Counted from the first letter of the stretch, positions 51,428 to 62,028 are shown. The stretch is DNA of 64,000 nucleotides from Psychromonas antarctica (GCF_022267535.1 NZ_JAHNZV010000006.1:36984-100983); one strand, 5' to 3'. Program-made: numbers and translations. The notes: generated by a model from the sequence alone, not told the origin.

Positions 51428-52108
51428 ATGTCTGAAACAAGCTTAACCGTAGTATGGGTCACGCTTAAGCTGGCCTCAGTGGTCACCATAATTTTGTTTT
51501 TGGTGGCCACACCACTCGCTTGGTGGTTATCGCAAACTCAATCACGTTATAAACCGGTTATTAGTGCCCTCTTTGCGGTTCCACTGGTGCTACCGCCCAC
51601 TGTGATGGGTTTTTACTTGTTGCTATTACTGGGTCCCAACGGCCCTATCGGACAACTATCCGACATATTGGGACTGGGAATATTACCTTTTAGTTTTACT
51701 GGCATTGCCATTGCCTGCGCCGTTCACTCGTTTCCCTTCGTCATTCAGCCACTACAAAATGCCTTTGAATCGATTGGTAAACGACCATTGGAAGTCGCCG
51801 CTACCTTGGGTGCCTCGCCTTTGGACTGTTTCTGGAATGTTGTCATCCCCTTAGCACGTCCAGGATTTATTACCGCAATGGTGATGGGATTCTGCCACGC
51901 CATTGGTGAATTCGGGGTGGTTTTGATGATTGGCGGCAACATTCCAGGTAAAACTCGCGTATTGTCGGTACAAATCTACAACCATGTGGAGGCCATGGAA
52001 TATGCCCAAGCACATTGGCTCGCTGGCAGTATGGTCATCTTTTCATTTTTAGCTTTACTAATCGTCTATCTAGTCAATCAAAAAGCAGCTAAGAGGAGTA
52101 TGGCATGA
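51428..52108 (+). CDS. modB: Molybdate ABC transporter permease
   Basis: The 226-residue inner-membrane protein has about five or six membrane segments. The coupling motif with EAA-Gly is EVAATLGASPLDCFWNVVIPLARPG near residues 137-161. It carries GEFGVVLMIGGNIPGKTRV, typical of ModB/CysT-like permeases. It starts with GGAG 7 nt upstream and overlaps modC by 4 bp. Together with ModA and ModC it imports molybdate. Confidence 0.95.
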   Translation: MSETSLTVVWVTLKLASVVTIILFLVATPLAWWLSQTQSRYKPVISALFAVPLVLPPTVMGFYLLLLLGPNGPIGQLSDILGLGILPFSFTGIAIACAVHSFPFVIQPLQNAFESIGKRPLEVAATLGASPLDCFWNVVIPLARPGFITAMVMGFCHAIGEFGVVLMIGGNIPGKTRVLSVQIYNHVEAMEYAQAHWLAGSMVIFSFLALLIVYLVNQKAAKRSMA

Positions 52109-53181
52109 GTCAATTACAAGCCAGTTTTCAAGTAGATCGCGGTGACTTCCAGCTAGATGTTGACTTCATTTTACCCGGTAAAGGTATCACGGCCCTATTT
52201 GGGCCATCTGGCTCCGGAAAAACCTCTTGTTTACGTGCGATAGCGGGCTTAGAACGTTTACCCAATAGTTTTTTCCAGATTGGTGACAAAGTTTGGCAAG
52301 ATGAATCTAAAGGGATTTTTATCCCCGCCAATCAACGTGAGATTGGTTATGTGTTTCAAGAAGCGAGCCTATTTCCACATCTCAATGTGCAACAAAATCT
52401 TGAATTTGGCTTAAACCGCTTAGCCAAAGAAAAGCGTAAGATTGAACCAGACTCGGTCATTGTATTACTCGGCATTGGTCCATTATTATCAAGACCTCCA
52501 GCGGCACTTTCTGGCGGCGAACGACAACGGGTTGCAATTGCTCGAGCACTATTGCGATCTCCTCAATTGCTTTTAATGGATGAACCACTGTCGGCATTAG
52601 ACCAGCGACTCAAACGCGAGATTTTGCCCTATTTAGAAGGGCTACATCGTGAGCTGTCGATCCCGGTGATATATGTTAGTCATGCAGCTGATGAAGTAGT
52701 GCGATTAGCCGATCACATTGTAATGCTAGATCAAGGCAAACATATCTGTTCTGGTGCAATAAGTGAGATCATGGTTGATCCACGTTTTGCTGAATTATTT
52801 GCTGATGGCGCCAGTACCCTATTTGAAGGACGAGTTACCGCCCAGCACGAGGATTTAATGACAGAAGTGACCGCTAATGAGCTGACCTTAAGATTAACCC
52901 CTCGTCCATTACCGCTAGAGAGTCCGATTCGCTGTCGGCTCTATGCCAGCGATGTGAGCTTGTGTACGCAAAAACCATCTCACTCGAGCATTTTAAATAT
53001 ATTTCAGGGACAGGTATTACGTATCGATGCTGGACAACAAAAGGGAGAGAGCCTTGTCACTCTGGAGTTGGCCAAGGGACAAAAGTTATTGGCTCAAATT
53101 TCCAACTACTCCCTTAATCGACTACAACTAAAGCTTGGGACTCCTATTTGGGCACAAGTCAAATCAGTCGCAGTGCTCTAA
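52105..53181 (+). CDS. modC: Molybdate ABC transporter ATP-binding protein
   Basis: The 358-residue ATPase has Walker A GPSGSGKTS at about 34-42, Q-loop VFQEASLF, signature LSGGERQRVAIARALL, Walker B LLLMDEPLSALD and switch His in YVSHAADEV. A C-terminal TOBE/MOP domain (about 290-356) binds molybdate for feedback inhibition in homologues. It overlaps modB by 4 bp, so it is translationally coupled. Confidence 0.96.
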   Translation: MSQLQASFQVDRGDFQLDVDFILPGKGITALFGPSGSGKTSCLRAIAGLERLPNSFFQIGDKVWQDESKGIFIPANQREIGYVFQEASLFPHLNVQQNLEFGLNRLAKEKRKIEPDSVIVLLGIGPLLSRPPAALSGGERQRVAIARALLRSPQLLLMDEPLSALDQRLKREILPYLEGLHRELSIPVIYVSHAADEVVRLADHIVMLDQGKHICSGAISEIMVDPRFAELFADGASTLFEGRVTAQHEDLMTEVTANELTLRLTPRPLPLESPIRCRLYASDVSLCTQKPSHSSILNIFQGQVLRIDAGQQKGESLVTLELAKGQKLLAQISNYSLNRLQLKLGTPIWAQVKSVAVL

Positions 53182-53267
53182 TTTGAGAGGGAAAAGGCAA
53201 CTCAATGCGTAGGTCAAGCTGAAAACCCGTTCCGGAGTATTTTTCATATGAGTACAAGAGGACAGAC

Positions 53268-54668
53268 TTAACGCATCTCAAATAATTCATTATGAAAACT
53301 ATTGCCTTTCAACCCCAACTGCGCAAAACGATTCTGTAAAATTTTAGCAAAGTTGCTCGGGCCACAAAACCAAATGTCAGCCTTTTCCCAGCCATGCACT
53401 TCGTCGCAAATATGCTCCGCCGTTAAGAAACCATCAACATTAGTGTCCATCAAATAGAAATTAACATTAGCTTGCTTGGCTAGCGTCTGTATATATTCGA
53501 TAAAATCACGATCAGGGCATTGTGTACAATAAAACAGATCAACTGCTTTTAACTGTGGGTTTTCAGCCAAGCTCTCCATTTGAGCGGTAAATGCAGCGAT
53601 GCCAATGCCCCCAGCCACCCATATTTGCCGGTTAGTTTTCGATTTGAAATTGAAGTAACCATAGGGGCCTTCCACTATCACTTCATCATTTATTTTTAAA
53701 TTTTGGTTAAGGTTGTTAGTGAAATCACCAATACCTTTAATCTGAAAACGAATACGGCCACTGACATTCTTAACCGAACCAATTGTAAAAGGATGCGCTT
53801 CTTCACCTTTAAATTGCACAAATGCAAATTGCCCAGGATGATGACCTCGCCAACTTTGTTGTGTATTAATGGTAATATCTAAGACCCGATTATGTTTGTA
53901 GAAGTGAAATTTTTCTATCTTACCTTGGACCTTATTCTGCTTACCTATTCTGCCACACAGGCTGTAAATAGCGGCCCAACAGCCCCCCGCAATTAAAATG
54001 GCAATAACCCAGCCGATAGGAGCTTGCCAATAGGTAAACTTGGTCAATATAATGGTATGAAAGGCAAACAACAAATACACCACAGGCATGATTTTGTGTG
54101 TATTTAAGAATTTGGAATAACGAATAGACTTTAGCAATGCAATAATAATCAGCAAAACAAGTAAATAAAATCCCCATTCACCGACCGATTCAGCTAAATG
54201 ACGTAGACTGCTAAACACACCTTTGATTGTTGTTAAATCGGGCGAACCTCTGCCATTACCAAGCCCCGCACCATTGTGAAGACCGTTACCGAGCCCCTCG
54301 CCAAGACCACTTCCAATAACATTTCCATTTCGGCTTGGTTTTTCTAATAGCCCCAAAGCAACCATGTATTTTGTGCCTTTTGCCCAAAACCAATGAATAA
54401 CAGCCACTATCAAACAGCTGATCCCTAACCATTTATGCAATCGGTATGATTTGTCTAGCCCTTGGGTAAACTTTTCAAGCGGATTTAATCGTACAGCCAA
54501 TATCATCGCAATACTCATTGCAGAAATAGCAAGAATACCGCTGTACTGTATGATAAATCCTCTAATAGAAAAATAGGACCACGTTAACCGAGCAAAGTCT
54601 TCAGATGTAAACCAAAGTAGGGTTAAGAAGATAAAAACAATGGGAATTATTGCCTTAATGCGCTTCAT
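53268..54668 (-). CDS. Ferric reductase-like transmembrane flavocytochrome
   Basis: The 466-residue protein has about six membrane helices with two pairs of heme-ligand histidines (His78/His92 and His191/His204). A cytosolic ferredoxin-reductase-type part follows, with FAD motif HPFTIGS near 288 and NAD(P)H motifs GGIGIAAFTAQ near 355 and FCGPSNFA near 438. This architecture is that of the ferric reductase/NOX family, moving electrons from NAD(P)H across the membrane. A glycine-rich insert (about 118-141, repeating GLGxGLGNG) lies in a loop between helices. The substrate is unknown. It converges on modC. Confidence 0.8.
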   Translation of the reverse strand: MKRIKAIIPIVFIFLTLLWFTSEDFARLTWSYFSIRGFIIQYSGILAISAMSIAMILAVRLNPLEKFTQGLDKSYRLHKWLGISCLIVAVIHWFWAKGTKYMVALGLLEKPSRNGNVIGSGLGEGLGNGLHNGAGLGNGRGSPDLTTIKGVFSSLRHLAESVGEWGFYLLVLLIIIALLKSIRYSKFLNTHKIMPVVYLLFAFHTIILTKFTYWQAPIGWVIAILIAGGCWAAIYSLCGRIGKQNKVQGKIEKFHFYKHNRVLDITINTQQSWRGHHPGQFAFVQFKGEEAHPFTIGSVKNVSGRIRFQIKGIGDFTNNLNQNLKINDEVIVEGPYGYFNFKSKTNRQIWVAGGIGIAAFTAQMESLAENPQLKAVDLFYCTQCPDRDFIEYIQTLAKQANVNFYLMDTNVDGFLTAEHICDEVHGWEKADIWFCGPSNFAKILQNRFAQLGLKGNSFHNELFEMR

Positions 54669-54894
54669 TGGCTTTCCTTAATAATTGTGTGCTTACCTTT
54701 TTCATGCAAAGCATAGCGCTGATGATTTATTGTATCTACTATAAAGGCATTTATTATGGAGGAAATATGATGAAATATAGCGGTTCAACATTAACATGTT
54801 ATAACCACGTAGATGAGTGCGGTCTTCCTTGCCCTACGAGGACTCAGCTCGACAAGCAGTAGTCTTACGCCTGCCGATAGAGGATTAACGTAGT

Positions 54895-55091
54895 TAACCT
54901 CAATTCTGGATAAGCTAAACGATACAGTACCGTTATTTACGCGTATTTCTGCGTTAAATCATCTAGCAATAACCAGTTATTGCTGCGATGATTCGCCTTG
55001 AACTACGCAAAACTAACAGCACTGTATAATATGTTTTTTAACTTTTTGATATTTAATCTAATTTCGCTTCCATTATCCAGAACTGAGGTTA
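54895..55091 (+). mobile_element. MITE with 19-bp terminal inverted repeats
   Basis: TAACCTCAATTCTGGATAA at 54895-54913 and its complement with one mismatch at 55073-55091 bound a 197-bp non-coding element. Short GATTAAC/GTTAAT matches extend the ends. The inside folds back strongly (GCAATAAC-CA-GTTATTGC centred near 54974, flanked by AATCATC/GATGATT). There is no ORF, so it would need a transposase in trans. A 72-bp relative made of its two ends lies at 21327-21398. Confidence 0.75.
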
Positions 55092-55182
55092 GTTAATCTC
55101 TCAAAATGCCTTCATGCAGGGCCTTATTATGCTCTCCGAACTGAATCCAGATATAACATCTTGAGGTATCATGGCGATATTA

Positions 55183-55440
55183 CTATTTAAGCGTCGCCAT
55201 TAGCTCAACTAACGTTTCAACTGCTTTTTGTTGATCCGCACCTTCAGCTTTGATATTCACCGCTGTGCCTTGAGTTAAACCTAACGTTTGCAATTTGAAT
55301 AGGCTTTTAGCACTGGCCGATTTACCTCCGACTTCAGCAGAAATGTCAGATGCAAAAGATTTAGCTTGTTTAACAAATTGAGCCGCTGGGCGAGTATGTA
55401 GGCCATTGACCGCTGTGATAGTGACTGTTTTTTGATACAT
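55183..55440 (-). CDS. ptsH: Phosphocarrier protein HPr
   Basis: The 85-residue protein has the EI-dependent phosphorylation site His15 in [12 protein letters not shown] and Ser46 in [18 protein letters not shown], and is very close to E. coli HPr in sequence and length. It passes phosphate from PEP-EI to sugar permeases. ptsI and crr, which normally follow ptsH, are not here. It lies instead downstream of nagE on the same strand, separated by a terminator, so it may serve that permease or the whole PTS. Confidence 0.96.
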   Translation of the reverse strand: MYQKTVTITAVNGLHTRPAAQFVKQAKSFASDISAEVGGKSASAKSLFKLQTLGLTQGTAVNIKAEGADQQKAVETLVELMATLK

Positions 55441-55754
55441 AGAAACACCTTTATTAATAGTACGTTTATGAATACTTTTATTGCTGTCTTTAAGGAGCTA
55501 AAACATGCCTAATAAAATTGCTTAGCAATGCCATCAATGCAAAAAATGATTCCTTCAATAAATAACTCTGAATAGTTACTGTTTAAGTTCAATGTTAAGG
55601 CAGGCAATTTAAGTATGCTAATAACTGATAAAACATTTGCTAGGCCAACATGCTGTTATCGACCCAGCAATTTGGGATTTGTGCCTATAAGTGCTCACTC
55701 TCAATGAGGTCATTTACTTCTTACAAAAGATCCCTCGCTTTTAGACATAAAGAA
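55441..55754. other. Intergenic region upstream of ptsH
   Basis: About 310 bp with no gene. It must hold the ptsH promoter on the minus strand, but no convincing site was identified. Confidence 0.4.
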
Positions 55755-55780
55755 AGCACTCCGACTGCTCGGAGTGCTTT
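55755..55780 (-). terminator. Intrinsic terminator of nagE
   Basis: A 10-bp perfect stem AGCACTCCGA/TCGGAGTGCT with a 4-nt loop, flanked by A- and T-rich tails. It lies 22 bp past nagE. Confidence 0.85.
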
Positions 55781-55801
55781 TGCAGACTATTCTAAGTTAT
55801 C

Positions 55802-57259
55802 TTATTTAATAGCCTTCATGCGAGTAGCAATGCTTTCTGCTTGAGTGCCAATAATGACTTGCAAGTTATTCTCACCTAACTTAACAACCCCCATCGCACC
55901 TAAGTTTTTAAGCTCAGCTTCATTGATTACGCTACGGTCTTTAAGTGTCAAACGTAAACGAGTGATACAAGCATCAATGACTTCTAGGTTAGCAATTCCA
56001 CCAAGCGCTGCAACATACTGAGTCGCGAGTTCGCCGGCGTCTTGGCTGCCAGTGATATTGGAAACATTTTCTGCATCATCTTCACGACCAGGTGTTTTAA
56101 GATCTAACCGTCTAATGACTGTGAGGAAGACGAAGTAGTAGATTGCGAAGAATGCAACACCTTGAACAATAAGCATGTACCATTTAACTGCAAGTGGGTT
56201 TTGCGAAGAAAGAGCCATATCCACAAGACCTGCTGAGAAACCAAAACCAGCCATCCATCCCATTGATGCAGCGATGAATACTGATACGCCCGTTAATACT
56301 GCATGAATAACATAAAGCAATGGAGCAGCAAACATAAATGAGAATTCAAGAGGCTCAGTTACACCGGTAAAGAAAGAAGCTAAACTTGCGGCTAACATTA
56401 TAGATGCAACTTTGGCTTTATTTGCAGGTTTAGCTGCTCTGTAGATAGCAAGAGCCGCACCAGGAAGACCAAACATCATGATGGGGAAGAAACCAGCTTG
56501 ATACATTCCTGTCTTACCGATGATAGCTGTACCGGCATCGATACCAGACTGACCACTTAGGAAATTAGGAATATCGTTAATACCTGCAACATCAAACCAG
56601 AACACAGAGTTAAGAGCATGGTGAAGACCAATAGGGATTAATAAACGGTTAAAAAATGCGTAGATACCCGCCCCAACTTCACCCATTCCAGAAATTGTTT
56701 CACCGAAGTGTTGTAGTCCAGAGAAGATAACAGGCCAGATAGCCATCAGTATAAATGACACAACGATCATAACGACTGAAACGACAATTGGCACTAAACG
56801 ACGTCCAGAGAAGAACGCTAATGCACTGTGCAATTCAACACTAGAGAATTTATTGTAAAGCTCGGCAGATATAATACCGACTAAAATACCAACAAATTGG
56901 TTGTTGATTTTAGAAAATGCGGATGGCACAAGTGAAGGATCAATACCTTGAATTTGTGCCACTGCTCCGGGGGAAAGTAATGTAGTTACAACCAAAAAGC
57001 CAACTAAACCAGAAAGTGCAGCCGCACCATCTTTATCTTTAGACATACCATAAGCAACACCCACGGCAAACAATACTGACATATTGTCAATAACAGCCGC
57101 TCCCGCTTTAATTAAAAAAGCAGCTAACGCAGAATCACCGCCCCAACCAGCGGGATCTATCCAGTAACCGATACCCATTAAAATTGCAGCCGCTGGAAGA
57201 ACTGCAACAGGCACCATTAAGGCCCGACCGACTTTTTGAAAATAACCAAGAATGTTCAT
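55802..57259 (-). CDS. nagE: PTS N-acetylglucosamine-specific permease EIICB
   Basis: The start at 57259 (MNILGYFQKVGRALMVPVAVLPAAA) follows GGAG and gives 485 residues. The EIIC domain (about 1-375) has ten hydrophobic segments with NRLLIPIGLHHALNS and the GVTEPLEFSFMF motif. A C-terminal EIIB domain has the phospho-Cys in DACITRLRLTLK. The EIIA domain of E. coli NagE is absent, so IIA-Glc (Crr) or another protein must donate phosphate. It imports GlcNAc as GlcNAc-6-P and is divergent from nagB. Confidence 0.93.
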   Translation of the reverse strand: MNILGYFQKVGRALMVPVAVLPAAAILMGIGYWIDPAGWGGDSALAAFLIKAGAAVIDNMSVLFAVGVAYGMSKDKDGAAALSGLVGFLVVTTLLSPGAVAQIQGIDPSLVPSAFSKINNQFVGILVGIISAELYNKFSSVELHSALAFFSGRRLVPIVVSVVMIVVSFILMAIWPVIFSGLQHFGETISGMGEVGAGIYAFFNRLLIPIGLHHALNSVFWFDVAGINDIPNFLSGQSGIDAGTAIIGKTGMYQAGFFPIMMFGLPGAALAIYRAAKPANKAKVASIMLAASLASFFTGVTEPLEFSFMFAAPLLYVIHAVLTGVSVFIAASMGWMAGFGFSAGLVDMALSSQNPLAVKWYMLIVQGVAFFAIYYFVFLTVIRRLDLKTPGREDDAENVSNITGSQDAGELATQYVAALGGIANLEVIDACITRLRLTLKDRSVINEAELKNLGAMGVVKLGENNLQVIIGTQAESIATRMKAIK

Positions 57260-57425
57260 ACTAACTCTCCTAAAGATTACACAACGCACTTATTTCGTGA
57301 TGATTATTATCCGCAGTTCAAACCTCATTTTAAAAAATGTTTTCTATAAATTCGGTGGAAAACCACAAATCCCGCAGTAAACTTTAAAGCTTTTACGGCT
57401 TGGCGCAAATCAATATAGGTTACAT

Positions 57426-57441
57426 TGTGAGCTAGATCGCT
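57426..57441 (+). promoter_or_regulatory. Candidate CRP site in the nagE-nagB intergenic region
   Basis: TGTGAGCTAGATCGCT matches TGTGA-N6-TCACA fully in the left half and 3 of 5 in the right. The divergent nagE-nagBA control regions of enteric bacteria also use CRP and NagC. No NagC site was firmly identified. Confidence 0.4.
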
Positions 57442-57551
57442 TTATATTTTTTATTTACTCCTTTCATATGGCATTTTATGCAATCTTAATTTACACTACA
57501 AATTAATGATGCAATACCCATATTTAATATTCACTTTACTTGGAGAAAACC

Positions 57552-58352
57552 ATGCGCTTAATACCTCTTAATAATGCAACCACTGTAGGTCTTTGGTCTG
57601 CTCGTTATATTGCAGACACCATCAATAAATTTTCACCAACAGCCGATCGACCATTCATCTTAGGCTTGCCGACAGGTGGTACTCCACTGGAAACTTACAA
57701 ACGTTTGATTGAACTTCACCAAGCTGGTGACGTTAGTTTTGCAAATGTCGTTACATTTAATATGGATGAGTATGTTGGCCTCGAGCCCTCTCATCCAGAA
57801 AGCTATTACAGCTTTATGCATAACAACTTTTTTAATCACGTCGATATTCAACCAAAAAATATCAATTTGCTAAATGGTCTTGCGGATGATTTAGAAGCTG
57901 AATGCTTACGTTATGAAGAAAAGATTAGAAGTTATGGTAAAATCAACCTGTTTATGGGCGGCGTTGGTACAGATGGTCATATTGCATTTAATGAACCAGC
58001 ATCTTCACTCGCTTCTCGCACTCGAGTTAAAACATTAACACCCGACACACGCATCGCTAACTCACGTTTTTTCAATAATGATGTTAATCAAGTGCCTAAA
58101 TTAGCATTAACAATTGGTGTGGGTACTTTACTAGAAGCGGCTGAGATATTAATTTTGGTAACAGGCAGCAACAAAGCGTTAGCAGTTAAAGCGGCCGTTG
58201 AAGGCTGTCTAAACCACTTATGGACCGTTTCTGCATTACAACTTCATCCCAAAGCGCTGATTGCATGTGACTCAGATTCTACGATGGAACTTAAAGTGAA
58301 AACGCTTAAATATTTTACTGAATTAGAAAGCGACAATATCGGTAATATATAG
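57552..58352 (+). CDS. nagB: Glucosamine-6-phosphate deaminase
   Basis: The start at 57552 ([15 protein letters not shown]) gives 266 residues, as in E. coli. It has the active-site Asp72 region [10 protein letters not shown] and the [14 protein letters not shown] motif with Asp, His and Glu. It converts glucosamine-6-P to fructose-6-P and ammonia, the last step of GlcNAc breakdown. In E. coli it is activated by GlcNAc-6-P. It is followed by nagA 200 bp downstream. Confidence 0.97.
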   Translation: MRLIPLNNATTVGLWSARYIADTINKFSPTADRPFILGLPTGGTPLETYKRLIELHQAGDVSFANVVTFNMDEYVGLEPSHPESYYSFMHNNFFNHVDIQPKNINLLNGLADDLEAECLRYEEKIRSYGKINLFMGGVGTDGHIAFNEPASSLASRTRVKTLTPDTRIANSRFFNNDVNQVPKLALTIGVGTLLEAAEILILVTGSNKALAVKAAVEGCLNHLWTVSALQLHPKALIACDSDSTMELKVKTLKYFTELESDNIGNI

Positions 58353-58552
58353 TTAAACAAATAATTTCACGATAGCAAGGTATTAGCTGCCATGTGTAAT
58401 CAAAGCCTTCGCTAGCGTAAATTTGAGTGCGTAAAATCAAGTATCATATTTATACAGATCGCTATGAACTATTCTTGTTGCTTTATTTATGTTGAAGTAA
58501 AGCATACCTTTACAGCATTTAAGTAGGAAACCTTGATATGGAGAAATTTGTT

Positions 58553-59686
58553 ATGTATGCACTAACAAATTGTACAATTTACACAACACAAGCGATTTTA
58601 ACTGATCACGCTGTTGTTATCGAAAATGATAAAATTAAAAGTATTAAACCAATCTCAGCATTAGATGCGAACACCAAAATGATCAACCTCAATGGCGCTA
58701 ATCTTTGTCCCGGCTTCATCGATTTGCAGATTAATGGCTGTGGCGGCGTCATGTTTAATGGAAATATATCTGAGCAAACACTTAATATAATGCAGGCGGC
58801 CAATCTAAAATCAGGCTGTACAAGCTATTTACCAACACTTATCACTTCATCAGATGCCGATATCATAGCGGCACTTAAGGTCGCTCGAAATTTCATAGAT
58901 AAAACAGCTAACGAAGTATTAGGACTGCATCTGGAAGGCCCGTTTATTAGCTTAGAAAAGAAAGGCATTCACCGTCCTGAGTTTATTAGAAAACCAGATC
59001 AGGAAATGGTTGATCTTATCTGCGCCAATGCCGATATTGTAACAAAAGTGACAATAGCACCTGAAAACTCGCCTCTTGAAGTCATTAAGCAACTCAATGA
59101 CGCAGGTATTGTCGTGTCGATAGGCCATAGCAATGCCACTTATGCACAAGCAAAAGCGGCCATTGATAATGGCGCAACGTTTGCAACCCACTTATTTAAT
59201 GCAATGAGCCCTATGACCGGCAGAGAACCCGGCGTTATTGGTGCTATTTATGATCATCAAATCTATGCAGGCATTATTGTTGATGGTATTCATGTGGCTT
59301 ATCCAAATGTGCGCATATCTAAAAAAATTCTAGGTGAAAAGCTGATATTAGTCACTGATGCAACATCTCCCGTGGGCGCAAACATAGACCAATTTGATTT
59401 TGTTGGCACGACCGTTTACTACAAAAAAGGGAAATGTTTCAGGCAAGACGGTACACTCGGAGGATCCGCCCTAACGATGATCGAATCCATAGAAAAATGT
59501 GTTAAATTTGCTGATATTGAACTATCAGAGGCTATCCGTATGGCGACGCTTTACCCTGCAAGAGCTATTTCAGTAGCAAACAAATTGGGCAGCATTGAAG
59601 CGGATAAAATTGCAAACCTCACCATTTTTAACAATGATTATAAAGTCATTGCGACCGTAGTTAACGGATACTATCAAAACAGCTAA
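58553..59686 (+). CDS. nagA: N-acetylglucosamine-6-phosphate deacetylase
   Basis: The start at 58553 ([13 protein letters not shown]) follows GGAG by 9 nt, giving 377 residues (E. coli 382). An ATG 15 bp upstream is also possible. The amidohydrolase fold has its metal and catalytic residues in GLHLEGPFI (Glu), IGHSNAT (His), ATHLFNAM (His) and LVTDATSP (Asp). It makes glucosamine-6-P plus acetate. The 200-bp gap after nagB suggests it has its own promoter. Confidence 0.96.
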   Translation: MYALTNCTIYTTQAILTDHAVVIENDKIKSIKPISALDANTKMINLNGANLCPGFIDLQINGCGGVMFNGNISEQTLNIMQAANLKSGCTSYLPTLITSSDADIIAALKVARNFIDKTANEVLGLHLEGPFISLEKKGIHRPEFIRKPDQEMVDLICANADIVTKVTIAPENSPLEVIKQLNDAGIVVSIGHSNATYAQAKAAIDNGATFATHLFNAMSPMTGREPGVIGAIYDHQIYAGIIVDGIHVAYPNVRISKKILGEKLILVTDATSPVGANIDQFDFVGTTVYYKKGKCFRQDGTLGGSALTMIESIEKCVKFADIELSEAIRMATLYPARAISVANKLGSIEADKIANLTIFNNDYKVIATVVNGYYQNS

Positions 59687-59709
59687 CCAAGCTTCATCAA
59701 TCAGTACCG

Positions 59710-59741
59710 ATATTCTTTGAAACTCACTTTTCAAAGAATAT
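59710..59741 (+). terminator. Hairpin after nagA (weak terminator)
   Basis: A 13-bp perfect stem ATATTCTTTGAAA/TTTCAAAGAATAT with a 6-nt loop starts 24 bp past nagA. No T-run follows, so it may stabilise the 3' end or partly terminate. Confidence 0.5.
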
Positions 59742-59975
59742 GGGTATTATCAATGATTTTTAGTGGTTTAATATGTGTCAATATAAAATAGCTTTTCTAG
59801 TCATTTTTTGTCAGTACATATAAATACTAATTGTATAATCTACCTTCTGCAGCAATAAAAAACACATAATAGATGACCAATATTTGTTAGACTACATTCA
59901 TTCTGTTTGAAAGAGACTTCTAAGCAGCATAAATACCACATCGCCTGTCGGATAATTATTGAAAGTGAAATAATA

Positions 59976-61202
59976 ATGGTACAAAATAATAAACAAACAG
60001 TTTCAGTTATTGCAAATATTGATAATATCAAGCAAATAAATTACGCTGCTATTTATAAAGTCATTGAAAAACACACCCCCATTTCTCGCGTAAAAATAGC
60101 AAATATCAGCAAACTTGCCCCTGCGAGTGTCACTAAAATAACACGACAATTACTCGAAAATGGGATTATAAGAGAAACTGCCAGGCAAGCATCAACAGGC
60201 GGACGATCTGCCATTTCTCTCGCGCCTAATGATTCATCAATTCATGTATTAGCCATTAAAATTGGTCGCAACCTATTATCGATAAGCCGTTATGATTTAT
60301 CAGGCAGAGAATTAGCAAACGAAAAAGACAGTCTGGAATCAACTAATCATGAGCACCTTATTGAGCTACTCACGTCTAAAATAGCGCTTATTATTGATAA
60401 TAAGAAACAATTCTCTGAAAAGATATCAGCAATCTCAATCACTATGGCAGGCTTAATCAATCCTAAACAGGGCACAATAATTTACTCATCGCGTTACTCA
60501 TTTAATAACTTTTCATTAGTTGAGTACATTGAAAAAAAGTTTAATATCCCAACATTTATTGCGAATCATACTCGCGCTCTCGCGTTAGCAGAGCACTACT
60601 TTGGGGCTTCACGGAATTGTTTAGACTCAATTTTACTTAGTATCCACCACGGCGTAGGATCTGGCATTATTATTCAAGGTAAATGCTTGTTAGGTGAAAA
60701 CTGTAATATTGGAGAGATTGGACATATTCAAGCCAACCCAGCGGGTAAACAATGCCATTGCGGCAACTTTGGCTGTTTAGAAACCGAAATAAACGATAAT
60801 GTGATTGTTGAAAAAGTACAAAGTGCGCTTAATTACGGCGGTTTAACTTGCATAACGCCTGAGACACTCACAATAGAAAACATATACCAAGCGGCCGCTA
60901 ATCGAGACCCTTTATGTCAAAAAATAGTTGAAGATGCGGCCACCTATTTGGGAAAAACGATTGCTGTTTTAGTTAATATCCTCAATCCAGAAAAAATAAT
61001 TATCGCGGGCAAAATAACCGCAAGTGGGGACACTCTATTTTCAATAATTCAACAATGTGTTGCCCACCAAACATTACCAAAATTTCAAAATAAACTGTCA
61101 ATAGTACCTACCGAGTTACAGCAAAATTCAACTATTGCAGCATTTTCACTCATCAAAGAAGCTATTTATGAGGGCGATTTATTACAAAAGATACGTCTTT
61201 AG
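59976..61202 (+). CDS. nagC: NagC, ROK-family repressor of GlcNAc genes
   Basis: The start was set at 59976 (MVQNNKQTVSV), giving 408 residues (E. coli NagC 406). An upstream TTG would add 23 residues without family support. An N-terminal helix-turn-helix (ISRVKIANISKLAPASVTKI) and the conserved linker RQASTGGRSAISL match NagC. The ROK sugar-kinase-like domain has the zinc motif HCGNFGCLE. GlcNAc-6-P is the inducer in E. coli. Its place after nagBA fits a nagBAC group. Mlc is the main alternative. Confidence 0.92.
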   Translation: MVQNNKQTVSVIANIDNIKQINYAAIYKVIEKHTPISRVKIANISKLAPASVTKITRQLLENGIIRETARQASTGGRSAISLAPNDSSIHVLAIKIGRNLLSISRYDLSGRELANEKDSLESTNHEHLIELLTSKIALIIDNKKQFSEKISAISITMAGLINPKQGTIIYSSRYSFNNFSLVEYIEKKFNIPTFIANHTRALALAEHYFGASRNCLDSILLSIHHGVGSGIIIQGKCLLGENCNIGEIGHIQANPAGKQCHCGNFGCLETEINDNVIVEKVQSALNYGGLTCITPETLTIENIYQAAANRDPLCQKIVEDAATYLGKTIAVLVNILNPEKIIIAGKITASGDTLFSIIQQCVAHQTLPKFQNKLSIVPTELQQNSTIAAFSLIKEAIYEGDLLQKIRL

Positions 61203-61260
61203 GCCAGCCTGCCTATTTCAATCCCCCATATCTAATATTTTATTCTTTAAGTGCCCTTTT

Positions 61261-62028
61261 TTATAGAGATATTACCCACGATAATATCTCTGCTTTTTGT
61301 ACTCTATCTGCCTGATCAAACCAATAAGCAAGCATAGTTAAGATCTGACTTTCAGAATCAAGCATTGCTATATCCTCTTGTCTATTGGCAAATGCCCATT
61401 TAGTAAAGATCTCTTTTTCATCCGGGCTTGCTTTAACAAATAAACGTTGACTGATCACTACGGGATCTTGCTCCCTTTTCTGCACCTTGTTAACAGCCGA
61501 TGTATTGATATCTGAACTCTGCAGTAACGCTTTTATGTAGCCACCCGGAATTGAAAATAACAGTTTATTATTACCATTATTATTTTGTAACTCAAAAATC
61601 AGCTCGTCATGTGCAGATTGTAATAGTAACTCGTTACTAAGTGGAAAGTTAAAATATTGCGTAGTCACGCAATTTTCACTGCATAAACTAGTCGCGACTT
61701 GGCTCTCGGTCAACGCTATTCGACGTCCGTCAACAACAACAAACTGATAGGGGTTATAATTTTTAAAATAACCTAACGTCATTTGTAATTCAGAGCTAGG
61801 GGCTACTTTTTCTTTTGCAAAATTAGCCGTAATAAACACAGTTGATTCTAATACGCCGTGACCATCTGCACTTAAATTATCAGGTATTATTTTTTTCCCT
61901 AATACTTCAATATAAGTTGCTCTAATATTAACGTTTTCAACCGCATTGCTAAGATCACCTCTAGAAGAGAGGTGAGAGCATGCCCAGAGCGATGTCACTA
62001 ATGACAGTATTATAAATTTTTTTAGCAT
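61261..62028 (-). CDS. Hypothetical lipoprotein
   Basis: The 255-residue protein has a lipoprotein signal ending in the lipobox SLWAC (Cys17), followed by SHLS, which lacks the Asp+2 inner-membrane retention signal, so the outer membrane is likely. No known domain was recognised. It contains NIRATYIEVLGKKIIPDNLSADG and Cys128/Cys-rich LCSENC that could form a disulfide. It lies 112 bp downstream of the porin on the same strand and may be cotranscribed. It does not resemble E. coli ChiQ. Confidence 0.6.
   Translation of the reverse strand: MLKKFIILSLVTSLWACSHLSSRGDLSNAVENVNIRATYIEVLGKKIIPDNLSADGHGVLESTVFITANFAKEKVAPSSELQMTLGYFKNYNPYQFVVVDGRRIALTESQVATSLCSENCVTTQYFNFPLSNELLLQSAHDELIFELQNNNGNNKLLFSIPGGYIKALLQSSDINTSAVNKVQKREQDPVVISQRLFVKASPDEKEIFTKWAFANRQEDIAMLDSESQILTMLAYWFDQADRVQKAEILSWVISL

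Noticed and set aside
54668..54862. 64-codon plus-strand open frame next to the ferric-reductase-like gene
   Set aside because: No family resemblance, starts inside the promoter zone of the divergent gene and has no clear ribosome binding site.
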